From Talpa occidentalis (lineage: Eukaryota; Chordata; Mammalia; Eulipotyphla; Talpidae): 64,000 nucleotides of DNA. The notes beneath the pieces are model-generated. The model had not been told where the DNA came from. It searched no databases and saw only the letters and a program-made list of their open reading frames with translations. Position 1 is the stretch's first letter; each line of letters starts with the position of its first letter. The position numbers and the translations under genes are program-made. Shown piece by piece: positions 49,765-63,980 of the stretch. Location of the stretch: assembly GCF_014898055.3 (NCBI RefSeq), contig NW_023604295.1, positions 66,303,730-66,367,729 on the forward strand. The letters are read 5' to 3'.

Positions 49765-52700
49765 TAAATAAAGTAAAATAAAGTTAAGCTGCTAAAAAAA
49801 TCTAGTACCTTACCCCCCTTGATGTTTTTCTTCTTATATCTCACAGAAAGGGGATAAGTGATTTTAGCAACTCCCAAGAAATCTCAGATACTATGTTGAT
49901 GAAAGTAATTCTTCCGGGATAAAGTGGGCACCATTAGCAGGAGAGAAAGGTGATGCTGATCAATGGGCTCTTAAGTTGCAGAAATGTTTAAGGTGGTTTG
50001 TAATGCAATATTATAACCTTTCAATGCTCTCAGGTCTGATGGTTTTCATTTGGAATTTGTGACTTGTTTTAAAAAATGTTTCACACCATATTTTTTTCAG
50101 GCTAAATTTAATTTCGTTTTAAAAATCTTTCAAAAGAAATCAACCACCAGAGAGTACTAAACCTAACAGTCAACATCTTTAATTCATAAGATTTGTTTTG
50201 AAAATAAGGGAGAAAAATAAATGAGTTAAATTTTGGAACAAATTTTTATTTTTATAAATCCCCACCAAAAATTTTAACATGTGCTTATTGGAATGAATAA
50301 AATGAAATTTCTTTCCACTGAGTATATCTATTGCTTTTACATCCTATAGTCATATAAAAACTTGGAAGATAAATGTCATATATACATTTCAATTTTTACA
50401 AATTAAATGTAGCTAGAATAAAGCCTATCTTTATTGATTAATATTACTTATCCACATTTCCCTTCTTTTACAACAATGTTCTTTGTTTTAAGGAAAGGAG
50501 GGAAAAAACTAAATCAGACATCCTTCTTTGAAAGGTCAGCACAACAGGTAAAAGTGACACATTTGTAATGTGTGGTATTATTCATTATAGGCAGAAAATT
50601 TCAAATGACCAAGAATCACATATCAGATGTGATGTCAAAAATTTGATTTTCCAGGATTGACTACTTAGCATACGAAGTAGAATTTGGACTATGATTCATA
50701 AAGGCCGACTCCCAAGTGGTTATAGATGAACCCAGTTGTCAAAATAGTCTTCCTGAAATAAATTATACACCCAACTATCATATTTTGACCCTTTCAATTC
50801 AAACTGTAGTTTAAAATCACATGCAAACTTTAATCTGTGCAGATGCATGAAGTAACAATCATGTGACATCAAGAACAATGTTTTGGCCTCTTAACTAAGA
50901 AGAGATATTTGCTGGCACAATGACAAAATCATCAATTTTCCACATCCCAAATTCAACTCCATAATATTAAGCACAGACTGTGATTTAAGGAAATATATCA
51001 ATGAATTGAGCGAAATATTTTAGATTAGAATGAGAAAACCTCAAAACTTAACCAAAAATAAGAAAGCATATCTGTGATTCTTTCACATACAGCATCATAA
51101 ATAGATTTAAAAATATCCATAGATAAATACATAGGTTTTTCTTAAATCTAATGTCCTCTAAGATATCATGACATAAAAAAAGTGAAGACAAATGTTAATG
51201 GCAGTTATTGGTGTCATCAGATCATCCAGTAATAAATAATAAAACCAGAATTCAAACACACATATCCTGATTCTAAATGATGTGCTTAATTCATTTTATT
51301 AGTCTACCTATTATGTTTGTCATCATAAAAGAAAATGCTGGAAAAGCGAATAACAACTGTGCATTGCCATTGCTTTCACTTACAAATTGGGATGATTGAT
51401 GATGTTCTCTCAGGATACCTTAATTTGAAGGTATAAGAAATATGAAGAGTAACCTCAGGAAGGAAGATGTATTATTCCCTGTAAATCAGTGCCTCTGACA
51501 TGTCAGGGTACTGGCTTAGCTTCTCTAATGCATACTGGGCTCAGTCTTTCTGGTCAAGAGTTAAGTGCAGCTGCTCCAGACATGTACAGGGGGATTTGGG
51601 GCAAACCCAGATGCACAAAACATGGGGCCTCTCTCCACCTCTTTTTATCAGAAGGAAACCTTTCCTGCACGTCAATGAAATTCTGCTTCAGTCTTATTGT
51701 CCTTACTTACTTTTATCTATACAAACACTGGCAAATGACTGTCAATATCATGATTAGCTCTCAGATAAATCAATATTCACCCTCTGAGTGACAAAGGGAT
51801 CATTTTCCAGGAACACACTAGAGATTGAAAACCTGAACAATTTTGGTGTTTGTTCAGCCAGGACAAACCAGGGAACAGATACAAACCAAGGACAAACCAG
51901 GGAACAGATACAAAGGCAGCCAACCTGGCTTCTATTTGCCAAAAGAGGGCTTTTCTTGTTCAATGAAATAATCCCCACCAATGGAGAAGCAAATATGTAA
52001 GAAAGCTTTAGGGGGAAAAATCATAAGAGATGAAAATGAAGGAATGTAGAAAGTAAAATAATTCCACAATTGCTCGAGACTTCTTTTGATCACCCATAAA
52101 ATATATGAATCACTCATTAAATGTGCTTTTTTCTGCATCTCCCTATCCTCTTCTCATCCTTTTCTCCTCAATTTTCATTAACTCGTCAACTCATGTGTCC
52201 TTTGCACTACTTAATCAACACACAGATACTATTCCAAGTGAAAACTGTATCACTACCTCCCTCTCATCCAACTTCATAATAACAGCACTTAGAGGAAGAA
52301 AATTTATTTAGTAGATTAATATTATCAATCAATCAGTTTAAGTACATAGTCATGTGTAAACAAAATAGTTTTTCTAGATTGCAATCTAACTACAGGCTTT
52401 TATACATGTCCTTTGTCCTCTAATCAAAGAAAATAATCATTAGGTTATATAACAAAATTTCTTAACATAATTAAACCAAGAATTCAAATATAGTTTATAG
52501 AATCCATAGTTTATAGGGCAAGAGAAAGTAATTTCTTGTGTCTACTTTGCTAATATGAACAGATTTAGTGCCAGAAAAATGTCCATATTAAATAAAATCC
52601 TTACATTGAAAAATGAATTTCTATTTATAATTCTTCTGCAATTTCAGCTTATATATTTGAATATTATTTTCATGACCTTCATTTACAGAAAATCAAAGTT

Positions 52701-52840
52701 TCATTAAATTTCCTCCCAGATAATTTTTTTTTGAGAATTTGTTCCATGCATAATAATTTAATACCAAATTTTCCTACCAGGTTTCTTCTAAGACTTGAAG
52801 TGCCATTTAAAACTAGAAGCACCATTATTCATTTCCTTAG
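49765..52840. other. Unassigned AT-rich sequence
   Basis: Contains the 26-bp duplication at 51860 and a GC-richer patch at 51490-51690 holding a 100-codon frame with no recognisable domain. Confidence 0.45.
51860..51914 (+). repeat. Exact 26-bp tandem duplication
   Basis: AGGACAAACCAGGGAACAGA followed by TACAAA is repeated exactly at 51860-51885 and 51889-51914 (period 29), separated by CCA. Confidence 0.95.
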
Positions 52841-52843
52841 TAA

Positions 52844-53010
52844 GGTTTTCTCAATCTGGGTACTGTTATTATGTACCAGATCATTCTGCATTGTAGGCAA
52901 CCTCCTTGCTATTTGTAAGTTGTTTAGCAACACCCCTGACCTTCCTATTAGAGCTTCACCTCCCCAGTTAGGGAAACAATGATATCTCCAAACATTGTCA
53001 AATAAGCCCA
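52844..53010 (+). mobile_element. hAT-Charlie-type MITE relic
   Basis: TTTTCTCAATCTGGGTACTG, ATTCTGCATTGTAGGCAACC, GTTTAGCAACACCCCTGACC and TATCTCCAAACATTGTCAAA match, in order, a common short non-autonomous hAT element of mammals. The exact family name is not certain. No coding capacity. Confidence 0.65.
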
Positions 53011-53087
53011 CAAGGAAAAAATTGAAATGATCTCTCTCTTTACCCACTCATCACAGTAAGCCCATTAACCCAAATCAAGTGCCATTT

Positions 53088-53440
53088 TTCCCTGCCATTT
53101 GCAACAACATGGATAATCTTGCGGACATTACACTAAATGAAATAAGCTAAACAGGAAAAGAAAAATACTGTATGGTATCACTTATAAGTGGAATTTAAAA
53201 ATAAATTGAACCCATAGAAACAGAGCAGAACCCATAGAAACAGAGCAGAAAACTGGGTGTCAGCAGGTGGAGGAAATCAGGACAGTTGGCAAAATAACAC
53301 AGACTTTCAGCTATAGGATAAATAAGGTCTGAAAATCTAATGTATAACATGGTAACTATAGTTGATAACACTATATAATTAAAATTTGCTAAGAGTAGAA
53401 TGTAAAGATACGTACACACACACACACACACACAACACAG
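53088..53440 (+). mobile_element. Older L1 3' end fragment
   Basis: The text is a recognisable L1MA-like tail: TTTGCAACAACATGGATAAT, then a 'GACATTACACTAAATGAAATAAGC' type block, the 'GGTATCACTTATAAGTGGAA' block, GGTAACTATAGTTGATAACA and AAATTTGCTAAGAGTAGA, ending in a (CA)n run at about 53415-53432. Many substitutions make it much older than the two minus-strand L1s. It contains a 20-bp exact tandem duplication (53211-53250). Confidence 0.8.
53211..53250 (+). repeat. Exact 20-bp tandem duplication within L1 relic
   Basis: CCCATAGAAACAGAGCAGAA occurs twice in direct contact. It is absent from the usual L1 tail, so it arose after insertion. Confidence 0.95.
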
Positions 53441-53984
53441 GATTTTCACTGATTGATTATGGATTCACATTACTAAGCTTCTCCCAAAACTTTATATTCA
53501 TAATTTCATTAACCTAGGAATAGATACCCTACTATTTATTAAGGTTATTAGTTTAAGCTAATAAATTCAAAGTTGTTTCCAGCTGTTACATTTATTATGG
53601 AGAATTTGTAACAAATAAGTAACATTTCTTCTATTTCCTTTAAAAAAATAAAATTAATCTATCCTTGTCATGTTGAAAATGGAGTGATTAAGAAATAAAA
53701 ATAATTTAGTCTAAAGACAATTATAGAAGTGAGAATGTTAAAATCCAAAACCTAAATTACTATGCAGTGCTTTTACTTAAGAATGTCATCGTTTCTCAAA
53801 AAAAAAATAAAGAACATGGACTAATATTTCCTAATTAATGACACTTAATCATTCATGGTCATTAGAGTTAACATAATGAGAAATTTTTCAGGAAAAAAAT
53901 ATACTACAAATTGCCACAGTACAATAATTCACATATTTGATTTTTCTTTATCCTGTTTTTTTTTTTTTTTTTTTTTTTAAGCTT

Positions 53985-54240
53985 TGGGGCCTTGAGCTGG
54001 TATAAATAGCATGACCTGTTGAGGAGATTTGTTTTTTTTCCTCCCGGCAAGTTTTTAATATAAACTCAGAGAGCTCAGCCAGCTGTTTTAGGCTATTTAA
54101 TGTATCAGAAAGAAGAAAGTCACAGCTGCAAGAAGATCCACCAGGAAAGCAATGAGAAGGAGGCACAAACAATGTGATGGCTTTTGAGGCCAGAGGGAGC
54201 CAAAATTGTTCACTGAGAAAATTAAGAGTCCAAGCGAAAA
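53985..54240. other. Candidate conserved non-coding block after a T-run
   Basis: A 23-base T run (53956-53978) precedes GGGGCCTTGAGCTGGTATAA with ATAGCATGACC (a TATAAATA box-like string) and CAGAGAGCTCAGCCAGCTGT. The block shows no repeat identity. Function unknown. Confidence 0.18.
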
Positions 54241-54309
54241 TTCAGGAGAAAATGAGCAAGAGATGGGAAAGGTGGAGGAGGTGAGTTACCCTGAGATGTA
54301 TATCTTTAA

Positions 54310-54425
54310 AACCACACTGAAATGCTAATTCTGATTCAGAAATTCTGGGCTGAAACCTAAGGACATGCTTTTCTAAGACCCTTTAGCTATCTATCCACAG
54401 TGCCAGAGGTGTAGCGCACCTGGAG
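54310..54425 (+). mobile_element. MER5-like relic
   Basis: AATTCTGATTCAGAAATTCT followed by GGGCTGAAACC matches the middle of MER5A. Ends are eroded. Confidence 0.5.
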
Positions 54426-54429
54426 CCCA

Positions 54430-56546
<2,117 letters not shown>

Positions 56547-56562
56547 TCTAATGCATGTTTTT

Positions 56563-57437
56563 TTTTTTTTGCTTTTTTTTTTTTTAATAATAAATTTTAT
56601 TTTTATATTCCCCATACAATTGCAGCCCCCCCATTCTGACCCCAATCCCTCCCCTCCCACCCCCGCCCCCCTAAAAGTGTCTCTGGTTCGTAGTTTTTTG
56701 TTGATTTTGCTTTTCACTTTCTTATAGTTATTCGTTTTCCTGGTCCCTTATTTAAGTTTTCTAGATTCCTGCTATGAGTGAGACCATCCGGTATTTTTCT
56801 TTTTCTTTTTGGCTTATTTTGCTGAGCATGATCCCTTCCAGTGCCATCCATGTTGCTGCAAATTGCATGTGTTTATCTTTTTTGAATGCTGAGTAATATT
56901 CCATGGTAGATATGTACCACATCTTCTTGATCCAGTCATCTATTTTTGGGCATTTGGGTTGTTTCCAAAGCTTAGCTATTGTAAACAGTGCTGCTATAAA
57001 CATAGGGGTGCAGGTGTTCTTTGGAATTGATGTTTCTGTGTCCTTTGGGTAAATACCTAGGAGTGGAATTGCTGGATCATATGGAAGCTCTATGTTTAGT
57101 AGGTCCAGAAATCTCCACACAGCTCTCCACAGTGGTTGGACCAGTTTGCACTCCCACCAACAGTGCAGAAGAGTTCCTTTTTCTCCACAACCTCGCCAAC
57201 ATTTGTTGTTGCTAGTTTTTTTAATATGTGCCATTCTCACTGGTGTAAGATGGTATCTCATGGTAGTTTTGATTTGCATTTCCCTGATGACAAGTGATGT
57301 TGAACATTTTTTCATATGCCTGTTGGCCATTTGCATTTCCTCTTCAGAGAAGTTTCTTTTTAGCTCTTCTGCCCATTTTTTGACTGGATTCTTTTCTTTG
57401 TTGTTGTTAAGTCTCATCAGCTCTTTGCAGATTTTTG
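56563..57437 (-). mobile_element. 5'-truncated young L1 with exact target-site duplication
   Basis: About 0.87 kb of the same L1 family in the same orientation. It holds the poly(A) as two T-runs (to 56570 and 56573-56585, separated by GC), AATAAA at 56596-56601 (minus strand), the 3'UTR, and the last 218 codons of ORF2. The 16-bp direct repeat TCTAATGCATGTTTTT flanks it at 56547-56562 and 57438-57453, a textbook target-primed insertion. Truncation falls inside ORF2. Confidence 0.95.
56761..57417 (-). pseudogene. L1 ORF2 C-terminal fragment (218 codons)
   Basis: Open to the normal ORF2 stop, and carries the same C-terminal cysteine/histidine motif. Against the matching part of the full-length copy I count four residue differences in 218 (N/K, T/M, N/K and Y/S), about 98% identity, so the two copies come from the same recently active lineage. 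It lacks endonuclease and polymerase, so it has no expected activity. Confidence 0.92.
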
Positions 57438-57755
57438 TCTAATGCATGTTTTTAAAAACTGTATAAATTGCCTACTTGTGTGTAACAAAATGTTTGGCTA
57501 CTAATTTGATGAGAAATCAAAGCAATGGTATATTTTATGATACTGCCTATGCTAGCATTACATATGTAAGAAGTTTCAGTACCCAATGGCTTCCATGCTT
57601 CTACTCAGTACTTTATGCTGATTATTTTAAAGTCTGGTGAATAAGAAAATGTATCATGAAATGGAGTTGCATTTGTAATACATTATTAAATGAGAAAGGC
57701 AAATAATCTATTTCAACAGAGTATTAACTTTTATTGAATTAGAAATTAAAATATA

Positions 57756-58021
57756 GGGGGCTTCCCTGGTTGCACAAGGGGTTAAGACACAACCTATGAA
57801 GCTATCAGCAGCCACTGCAGCACGAGTTCAATCTCCAGCCAGGGAAGAGAACCACCTGGCACAGCAGTCCTCTCCTGACACCCGCTGCTCCCCTCAGCAG
57901 TGTATTTCAGTATATCTGCCTGTTCTATTCCCCACTCTGTCTCTGGTGTATCCTCTCACCCTCCACACCTCTGGCCTGTACCCCAGTTCTTGTATGCAAA
58001 AATTAACAAATCTTAAAAAAA
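57756..58021 (+). mobile_element. tRNA-derived SINE, group B
   Basis: Flanks AGAAATTAAAATATA (57741-57755) and AGAAATTAAAATGTA (58022-58036), one mismatch. The tail is decayed to ATGCAAAAATTAACAAATCT with only two T after the C. Confidence 0.92.
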
Positions 58022-58039
58022 AGAAATTAAAATGTAAAA

Positions 58040-58950
58040 CATTTTTTAAGTTTAATTAAAACAAAAAGCTCACTTTGTTTTTTGATATGTTAAACAATGG
58101 AAACTTTGGTTTTACCATGCCCTTCTCTAAAATGGAAAATAATTCCACAGTAAGCTAAAGTTTACATTAAATACGTGTGTATTATTAACATAAACTAAGC
58201 AGCTGAATCAATAAATACAAAAAGAGAACATAATCATCCTTAAGACAATGTTAATTATGCGTACTACTCAACATTTCCATGTGTTCTCAAAAAGGTGTTT
58301 TCTGATACAAGACAAAAGAACATATTTTCTTTTACCATCCCAATTAGCTTCAGACCAAAGAAATATTTACCTTATAAAATGTTAACAAAAATATATAATA
58401 CACATAATAAATACTTGAATTCTAAATTTTCAAGCACTGTATAAAAAAGATCTATTGAAGTAACATTGCATTATAACATTATATAAGTTTAAAGGGAGCT
58501 GTTTGGTTAGCTGGTCTGTAATAAATACATTAGGTGAGTATAAAAAAGTTTCCTGACCATAACTTAAAAAAGATGAAACTCTCGAAGTTAGATTCTCTAA
58601 GTTTACTAGTGAAAGAAAAACATACAATTAACCTTTTGCACTCTAGTTCATAATGATTAAAGATTGTTTCTATAATAAATTAATCCTGAAAAGTCATCAC
58701 ATTTAGATAGATATAAATAGAATTAGAAAATATTTGGATATCCCATAATCGCTGTATGGCTTACATGGTGTAATTTCCATATTGTATTTTCCAGGATATT
58801 CAGTTACGAAATTAACAGGATACTTAATTATATTGAAGTTATCTTTTGAAATGTTTAAAAAAAAAACCCTACCAATTAATTAATGTAACAGATAATACTT
58901 CAGATTAATCAATGCTAGAAAATTTTTGGAAATAGGAGGATACATCTTCA
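58040..58950. other. Unassigned AT-rich sequence between two SINEs
   Basis: No feature recognised. Confidence 0.5.
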
Positions 58951-58965
58951 TCTTTAAAGTATGTT

Positions 58966-59240
58966 ATTAGGGTCTCCCTGATGGTGCAAGGGGTTAAGAC
59001 ACAGCACTATGAGGCTATCCGCAGCCACTGCAGCATGAGTTCAATCCCCAGCCAGGGAGGTGACCCAAATGGTGCAGCAGACCTCTCCTGTCTCACCTGC
59101 TGCTCCCCTCAGCAGTGTATTTCAATACATCTGCCTGATCTGCTTCCCACTCTCTCTGGTGAATCCTCTCACCCACCACATCTCTGTCCTGTACCCCAGC
59201 TTTTGTATGCATAAATAAATAAATCTTTAAAAATAATAAT
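58966..59240 (+). mobile_element. tRNA-derived SINE, group B
   Basis: AAAGTATGTT repeats at 58956-58965 and 59241-59250. Head GGTCTCCCTGATGGTGCAAG, B box AGTTCAATCCC, tail ATGCATAAATAAATAAATCT, then a mixed A/T run. Confidence 0.9.
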
Positions 59241-59844
59241 AAAGTATGTTGTCAACTTTCATTCTGATAAAGACATATCCAGTACAATCACTTGGTTCTA
59301 TCACAGTCATCAGTTGATTTCTCAGAATTTTACAAAGGTTTTGCATAGAATTTACAATGCCAGAATCATAAATCATTATATCATATTTGTAATGCCTCTA
59401 GATGTTTAAATGATTCAATGTATTTTTATGTATAATAATTGAATATGTACTAAATGATGAATATGTCACCCCATACGTTAAGATTAATGGCCGATTTAAT
59501 TTCAATATAGTAATCAAAGGGAAAAAAGTGTGTGAGGCAAAAGAAATATGAATATTGTTTCCATTTAGTAAATTATTCACTGGAATGTTGCTTGTTAACT
59601 CAAAAATTAAAAGCTTTAAGTTTTCTCAGATGGTAATTATGAGGAAGAAAGTACTGAATTAACCACATCAGCATTTGGTTTCTCCTCAAAAGAGGACAGC
59701 TAAACTAAAAGGAACAATATGACACTGTCAATTAAAATAAGAAAAACAGATAATTGAATGTATTACATTTACTCACAAATTGAATTTTTAGTGCATTCCA
59801 TTTAGCATGAATGAGTAAACCATAATTACCAGCATTACTCACAA

Positions 59845-59970
59845 TTCTGATTCTGTTGTCTTTTATCTCACAATGTTGTTGTGATGATCAAATAATACAA
59901 ATGTATTTAAAGCCACTATGAGTTTATAAAATCCTATACACATTAATTGTTCTTATAAAATTAATGCATT
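59845..59970 (+). mobile_element. MIR SINE 3' half relic
   Basis: AATGTTGTTGTGATGATCAA, ATACAAATGTATTTAAAGCC and CATTAATTGTTCTTA fit the MIR tail ('GGGTTGTTGTGAGGATTAAATGA..AATGTA'). Confidence 0.45.
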
Positions 59971-60391
59971 AACCAAAGACAGGTATGTTTTGACTTTTGA
60001 AATGTATTTTGATTTTTAAATATATGGCCTGCTAGAAAAGAATACATCATCAAAACACTTTTTAAAAGCTTTTACTTTGCACTTAAAGATGTCTTTTGTT
60101 TGTAGCAAAATAAATATAACACAATCTAAGAACTCTAAACACTTTAAAGAGATTGCTAAACTGGGTCTTCCCAGGATGTAAACCTCAAGTCTTCAGCAAT
60201 CTGCTGTATAGCAATCTGAGTGTAGCAAAATTGAGATAAGAAGGAGAAAGCTAATGGAATTTGAACAAGCCAGTTGTGAGCGATTCCTCTGGATATTTAG
60301 GTTAAACCTTGCCTTGTAATACAATGTTCTAAACCTATAGGCAAGGTTACCACTGTTTTTGTCTCCTCCCAAAAGGTAAATTAGATAGATA

Positions 60392-60394
60392 GTT

Positions 60395-60441
<47 letters not shown>

Positions 60442-60500
60442 GATAGATAAGTAGATCAGTTGGTTGGTCAGTTGGTTGATAGACAAACAGATATAGATAG
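60392..60500. repeat. (GATA)n microsatellite
   Basis: Pure GATA units at about 60394-60441, followed by variant GATA, a GTTG-rich TTGGTTGGTCAGTTGGTTGA segment and a further short GATA stretch. Confidence 0.93.
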
Positions 60501-61001
60501 ATGATATTGTATATCAATGTCTCCTCAGTAAAATTAATACAACTTAAAAACACCTGTGGAGTCTGATCATTTCCTTTTAAGTGATGCCACTATCCAAATG
60601 CAAGAGCAGATAGAATAAGCAGATTGAATTGTAATATACAAATATTGTAATATTGCAGTTTGAGTTTAATCAGCAATTTGCAACTTGGAATATTTATTTT
60701 GAATATTGAAAAACTGAGCTCAGAATTGTGAATTTTAGTTAAAAAAGCCTCAGGAAACTATTTTTAAGGGTAAGTGAGACTATATGGATAATTTACTTCC
60801 TTAATGACTGTCTCTGGCCAGGTAATTTACCAAAGATATAAATTATCCCTTACAGATTTCATATTCCAATAGTGGGATAGCAAATATTTTCTATTTGCAA
60901 CAGGCAATATGTCATTTCATTAATTTCAGAATATTTGCTCTTCAAAGAGATACATTGCTTGTATTAACTTTTAAAATTAAAGTGACTTAAAAAGACATTT
61001 A

Positions 61002-61296
61002 TGGCCTCCCCGGTGGAGCAGCGGTTGAGCGCTGGGTTGCGGGGCTGCCCGCAGCCTCTGTGGCGCAGGTTCTATCCCCGGCTGCTCCCAGGCCACCAGA
61101 GGAGGGTCCCACATGGTGCGCAGACCTCTCCTGCCTCCCGCTGCTCCCCTCAGCAGTGTATTTCTGTCCCTCTGCCTGTACTGCTCCCCACTCTGGCTCT
61201 GGTGAATTCTCTCACCCTCCCGCGCTTCTGACTATACCTGGTGCTTGTATAAATAAATAAATAAATCTTAAAAAAAAAAAGATCTCCTTTAAAAAT
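61002..61296 (+). mobile_element. tRNA-derived SINE, group A, with extra 3' segment
   Basis: Exact 13-bp duplication AAAAAGACATTTA at 60989-61001 and 61297-61309. A box TGGAGCAGCGG; the B box GGTTCTATCCC has one change. After CTTAAAAAAAAAA there is an added GATCTCCTTTAAAAAT before the second flank. Confidence 0.93.
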
Positions 61297-61641
61297 AAAA
61301 AGACATTTAAACTCTATGACTACTTGAAATGACTATAAATGGAGTTTCTAGGTAAAACTGTGTTTGGAAATCACAAAAATCTAGATGGACATGGTTATGA
61401 ATTTCTTTTACATGTTCTATTCTATGTTGTCATATTACTTTTTAAAAAGTGAATGAATAGGTGAAGGGGTTTATTTTCAAAAACAGTAAGGAAATCTCTA
61501 CTTAGTCTCTTTGAGTTGGCATTGAGATAGGCACTAAAGTGAGATTTTTCTGATAAAAAGAAAGTGTAGTGCCTGGTGGGAATTAGAAGGTATATACTGG
61601 AATAAAGGGGTGAGAAGGAGGTCAAGAGTAAATTGACTCCA

Positions 61642-61921
61642 GGGGCCTCCCCGGTGGCGCAGCGGTTGAGCGCTGGGTTGCAAAGCTGCCCGCATCCTCC
61701 GCAGCGCCAGTTCGATCCCCGGCTGTTCCCCGGCCACCGGAGGAGGGTCCCGCATGGCGCGCAGACCTCTCCTGCCGCCCGCTGCTACCCTCAGCAGTGC
61801 GCTTCGGTCCCTCTGCCTGCTCTGCTCCCCGCTCTGGCTCTGGTGAATTCTCTCACCCTCCCGTGCTTCTGACTGTACCCAGTGCTTGTCTAAATAAATA
61901 AATAAATCTTAAAAAAAAAAA
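61642..61921 (+). mobile_element. tRNA-derived SINE, group A, youngest-looking copy
   Basis: Exact 18-bp duplication AAGAGTAAATTGACTCCA at 61624-61641 and 61922-61939. A box TGGCGCAGCGG (61655-61665), B box GTTCGATCCC (61710-61719), and most CpGs retained. The A tail is uninterrupted. The pol III stop is reduced to CTT. Confidence 0.96.
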
Positions 61922-61941
61922 AAGAGTAAATTGACTCCAAA

Positions 61942-63690
61942 TTATAAGTACTTTTGACAGGTAGGAAACCTTGGTGTCATTTCTGCCCCTGATATTTACT
62001 AACTTTTTTCTCACAGAACTGGGCTGTGGATTTTTGATGCCCAAGAATCGTATCCTCTTTCTTCCTATCTCCCCTCAAATATGTGTTTCTTTGCACATTT
62101 GCATTGACAACATCATGAATAATTGTTTGTACCAAGGTTGTACACCACATTCATTCCTTACCATTAAGAATGCACTAAGATTTTTGAACACATTCAGTCA
62201 TTAAATTAAGATTTTTAGTGATGAACAAAACTTGCTCATAGAACCTAACAATTGCCCTGAGCAATTTTAAAATAATGAAAATATTTTAAGGATGAAAAAA
62301 ATATGATCCTAGTTAGTAAGGACATTTGTAAAACTTTAGATATAAACTTCTGGAGTTTTATATACTATTAAAATGCCAAAATTTTTTCAAGATTATTTCA
62401 AAATTCTGATTCACTTTAGAATGACTAACTGATTTAGAATGACTTGATTATTTAGAATGACTAAGAGTTAAACTAATATTCTGATCTTGTATATTAAATT
62501 CTACAAATGTACAGACAGTACCAAAATAATTTTTAAAACTGAATGTCACAACTTCTTACTGAAGTGGAATCTTTTTGATTATATAGTAACACACAAATAT
62601 ATTTTGTGGTAATTTTATAGTTGCATTTTAGGGAACCCCCCCCCCGTGACACAAGTGTTAAAGTCTGCTATCAAGCTATCCCCAGCCACTGTTGCATGAA
62701 TTTGATCCCCCACCAGGAGCTAATCCACATGGCGCAACAGACCTCTCCTGTCTTGCCCACTGCTCCCCTCAGCAGTATATTTCTGTGGCTCTGCCTTTTC
62801 TGCTCCTCCCTCTGTCTCTGGTGAATCCTCTCGCCCCCTGCAATTCTGGCCTACATCCCAGTTCTTGTATGCATAAATAAAATAAATCTTTAAAAAAAAA
62901 TTATAGTTGTATTTTATGAAAACACCAAGTTATAAAAAGTATCAGATAATCATTTCAAGGTGAACAGTAGTGATTAATGGCTACAGAATTTCAGACCTCT
63001 ATAAAAATAGATGTTTGCTTGTAAAACCTCCAGTTATAAGGTGACTTTATAGCCAATTGCAAATAGCTATGAAACTATTACCAAAAAAGCAAACTGATCC
63101 TTGATTACATCTTGCTTTTACTAAAGAATAGTGACACTTCTTTTATTGTTCCCACCATCACTCTAAATTTTCCCAAATTTCTTGTCCACTACTTATAATC
63201 CTTTTTTTCATCATTATTTGTTATGATTAAAAGGCTAACTTTGCTCTAGGCTACAGATAGCAGCAGGGTCCTTTATTCTGTTTATAGATTATATTGAAAT
63301 GGCACAAATACAAGAAAATGATAGAAGAAACACGTTATTTCTTCTCATGTTGTAATTCTCTGTAATTCTCTGCACTCAGGTCAACCATAATATGGAATCA
63401 AAAAACAAACACACATTTTCTTACAGGAGTCCACCAAAGCTCAACGATTCATTTATACTGTGTATATCAAGGTATGCCATTGAGAAGAAATTTAGAGAAG
63501 TCAAAGTTTTATTGATGTACTTAAGTATTTCCACAAATCTTTTATTTACTCTGGTTACATATTCTTAGTTTAAGAGCGTCTATGGACTTCCTAGTCATAT
63601 TTATTCCTACCTAGACATAATTAAAATATTTTTCAATAGATCTAGTTAAATTTGTATCTCACAGACTGAAAATTATAAAACCTCTTTTAA
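61942..63690. other. Unassigned AT-rich sequence around the SINE at 62631
   Basis: Short repeats of TTTAGAATGACT (62417, 62435 and 62451 regions) and of TGTAATTCTC near 63351; nothing else recognised. Confidence 0.45.
62631..62900 (+). mobile_element. tRNA-derived SINE, group B, damaged head
   Basis: TTATAGTTGCATTTTA (62615-62630) and TTATAGTTGTATTTTA (62901-62916) flank it. The A-box region is disrupted by a run of C (about 62636-62645). Tail ATGCATAAATAAAATAAATC. Confidence 0.9.
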
Positions 63691-63703
63691 GTATATATGT
63701 GAA

Positions 63704-63980
63704 GGGCCTCCCCTGGTGGCACAGGCGGCTGAGCACAGGGCTGTGAAGCTGTCCACAGGCTCTGTACCACTGGTTCGATCCCCGGCCGCCGGTGAGGGTC
63801 CCACATGGCACAATAGACCTCTGCTGTCGCACCCACTTGTCCCCTCAGCAGTGTGTTTCATCAGTCTGCCTGTCCTGTTCCCTGCTCTGTCTCTGGTGAA
63901 TCCTCTCACCCTTCCATGCATCTGGCCTGTACCCCGGTTCTTGTATAAATAAATAAATAAATAAAATCTTTTAAAAAAAT
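63704..63980 (+). mobile_element. tRNA-derived SINE, mixed group A/B
   Basis: The head is group A-like (GGGCTGTGAAGCTGTCC, GGTTCGATCCCC), but the body reads GGTGAATCCTCTCACCC and GGCCTGTACCCC as in group B, with a GTATAAATAAAT tail. ATATATGTGAA flanks it near 63693-63703 and 63985-63995. The right flank ends at the window edge. Confidence 0.9.

Larger units (their letters stand above)
59255..60985. other. Unassigned AT-rich sequence
   Basis: Only the MIR trace near 59.85-59.97 kb and the GATA repeat. Confidence 0.5.

Noticed and set aside
51489..51791. 100-codon frame in a GC-richer patch
   Set aside because: No domain, no splice or promoter support, and a competing 85-codon frame overlaps it; kept only as unassigned sequence.
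54001..54010. TATAAATA string as a gene promoter
   Set aside because: No initiator, CpG island or downstream exon; such strings are common in AT-rich DNA.
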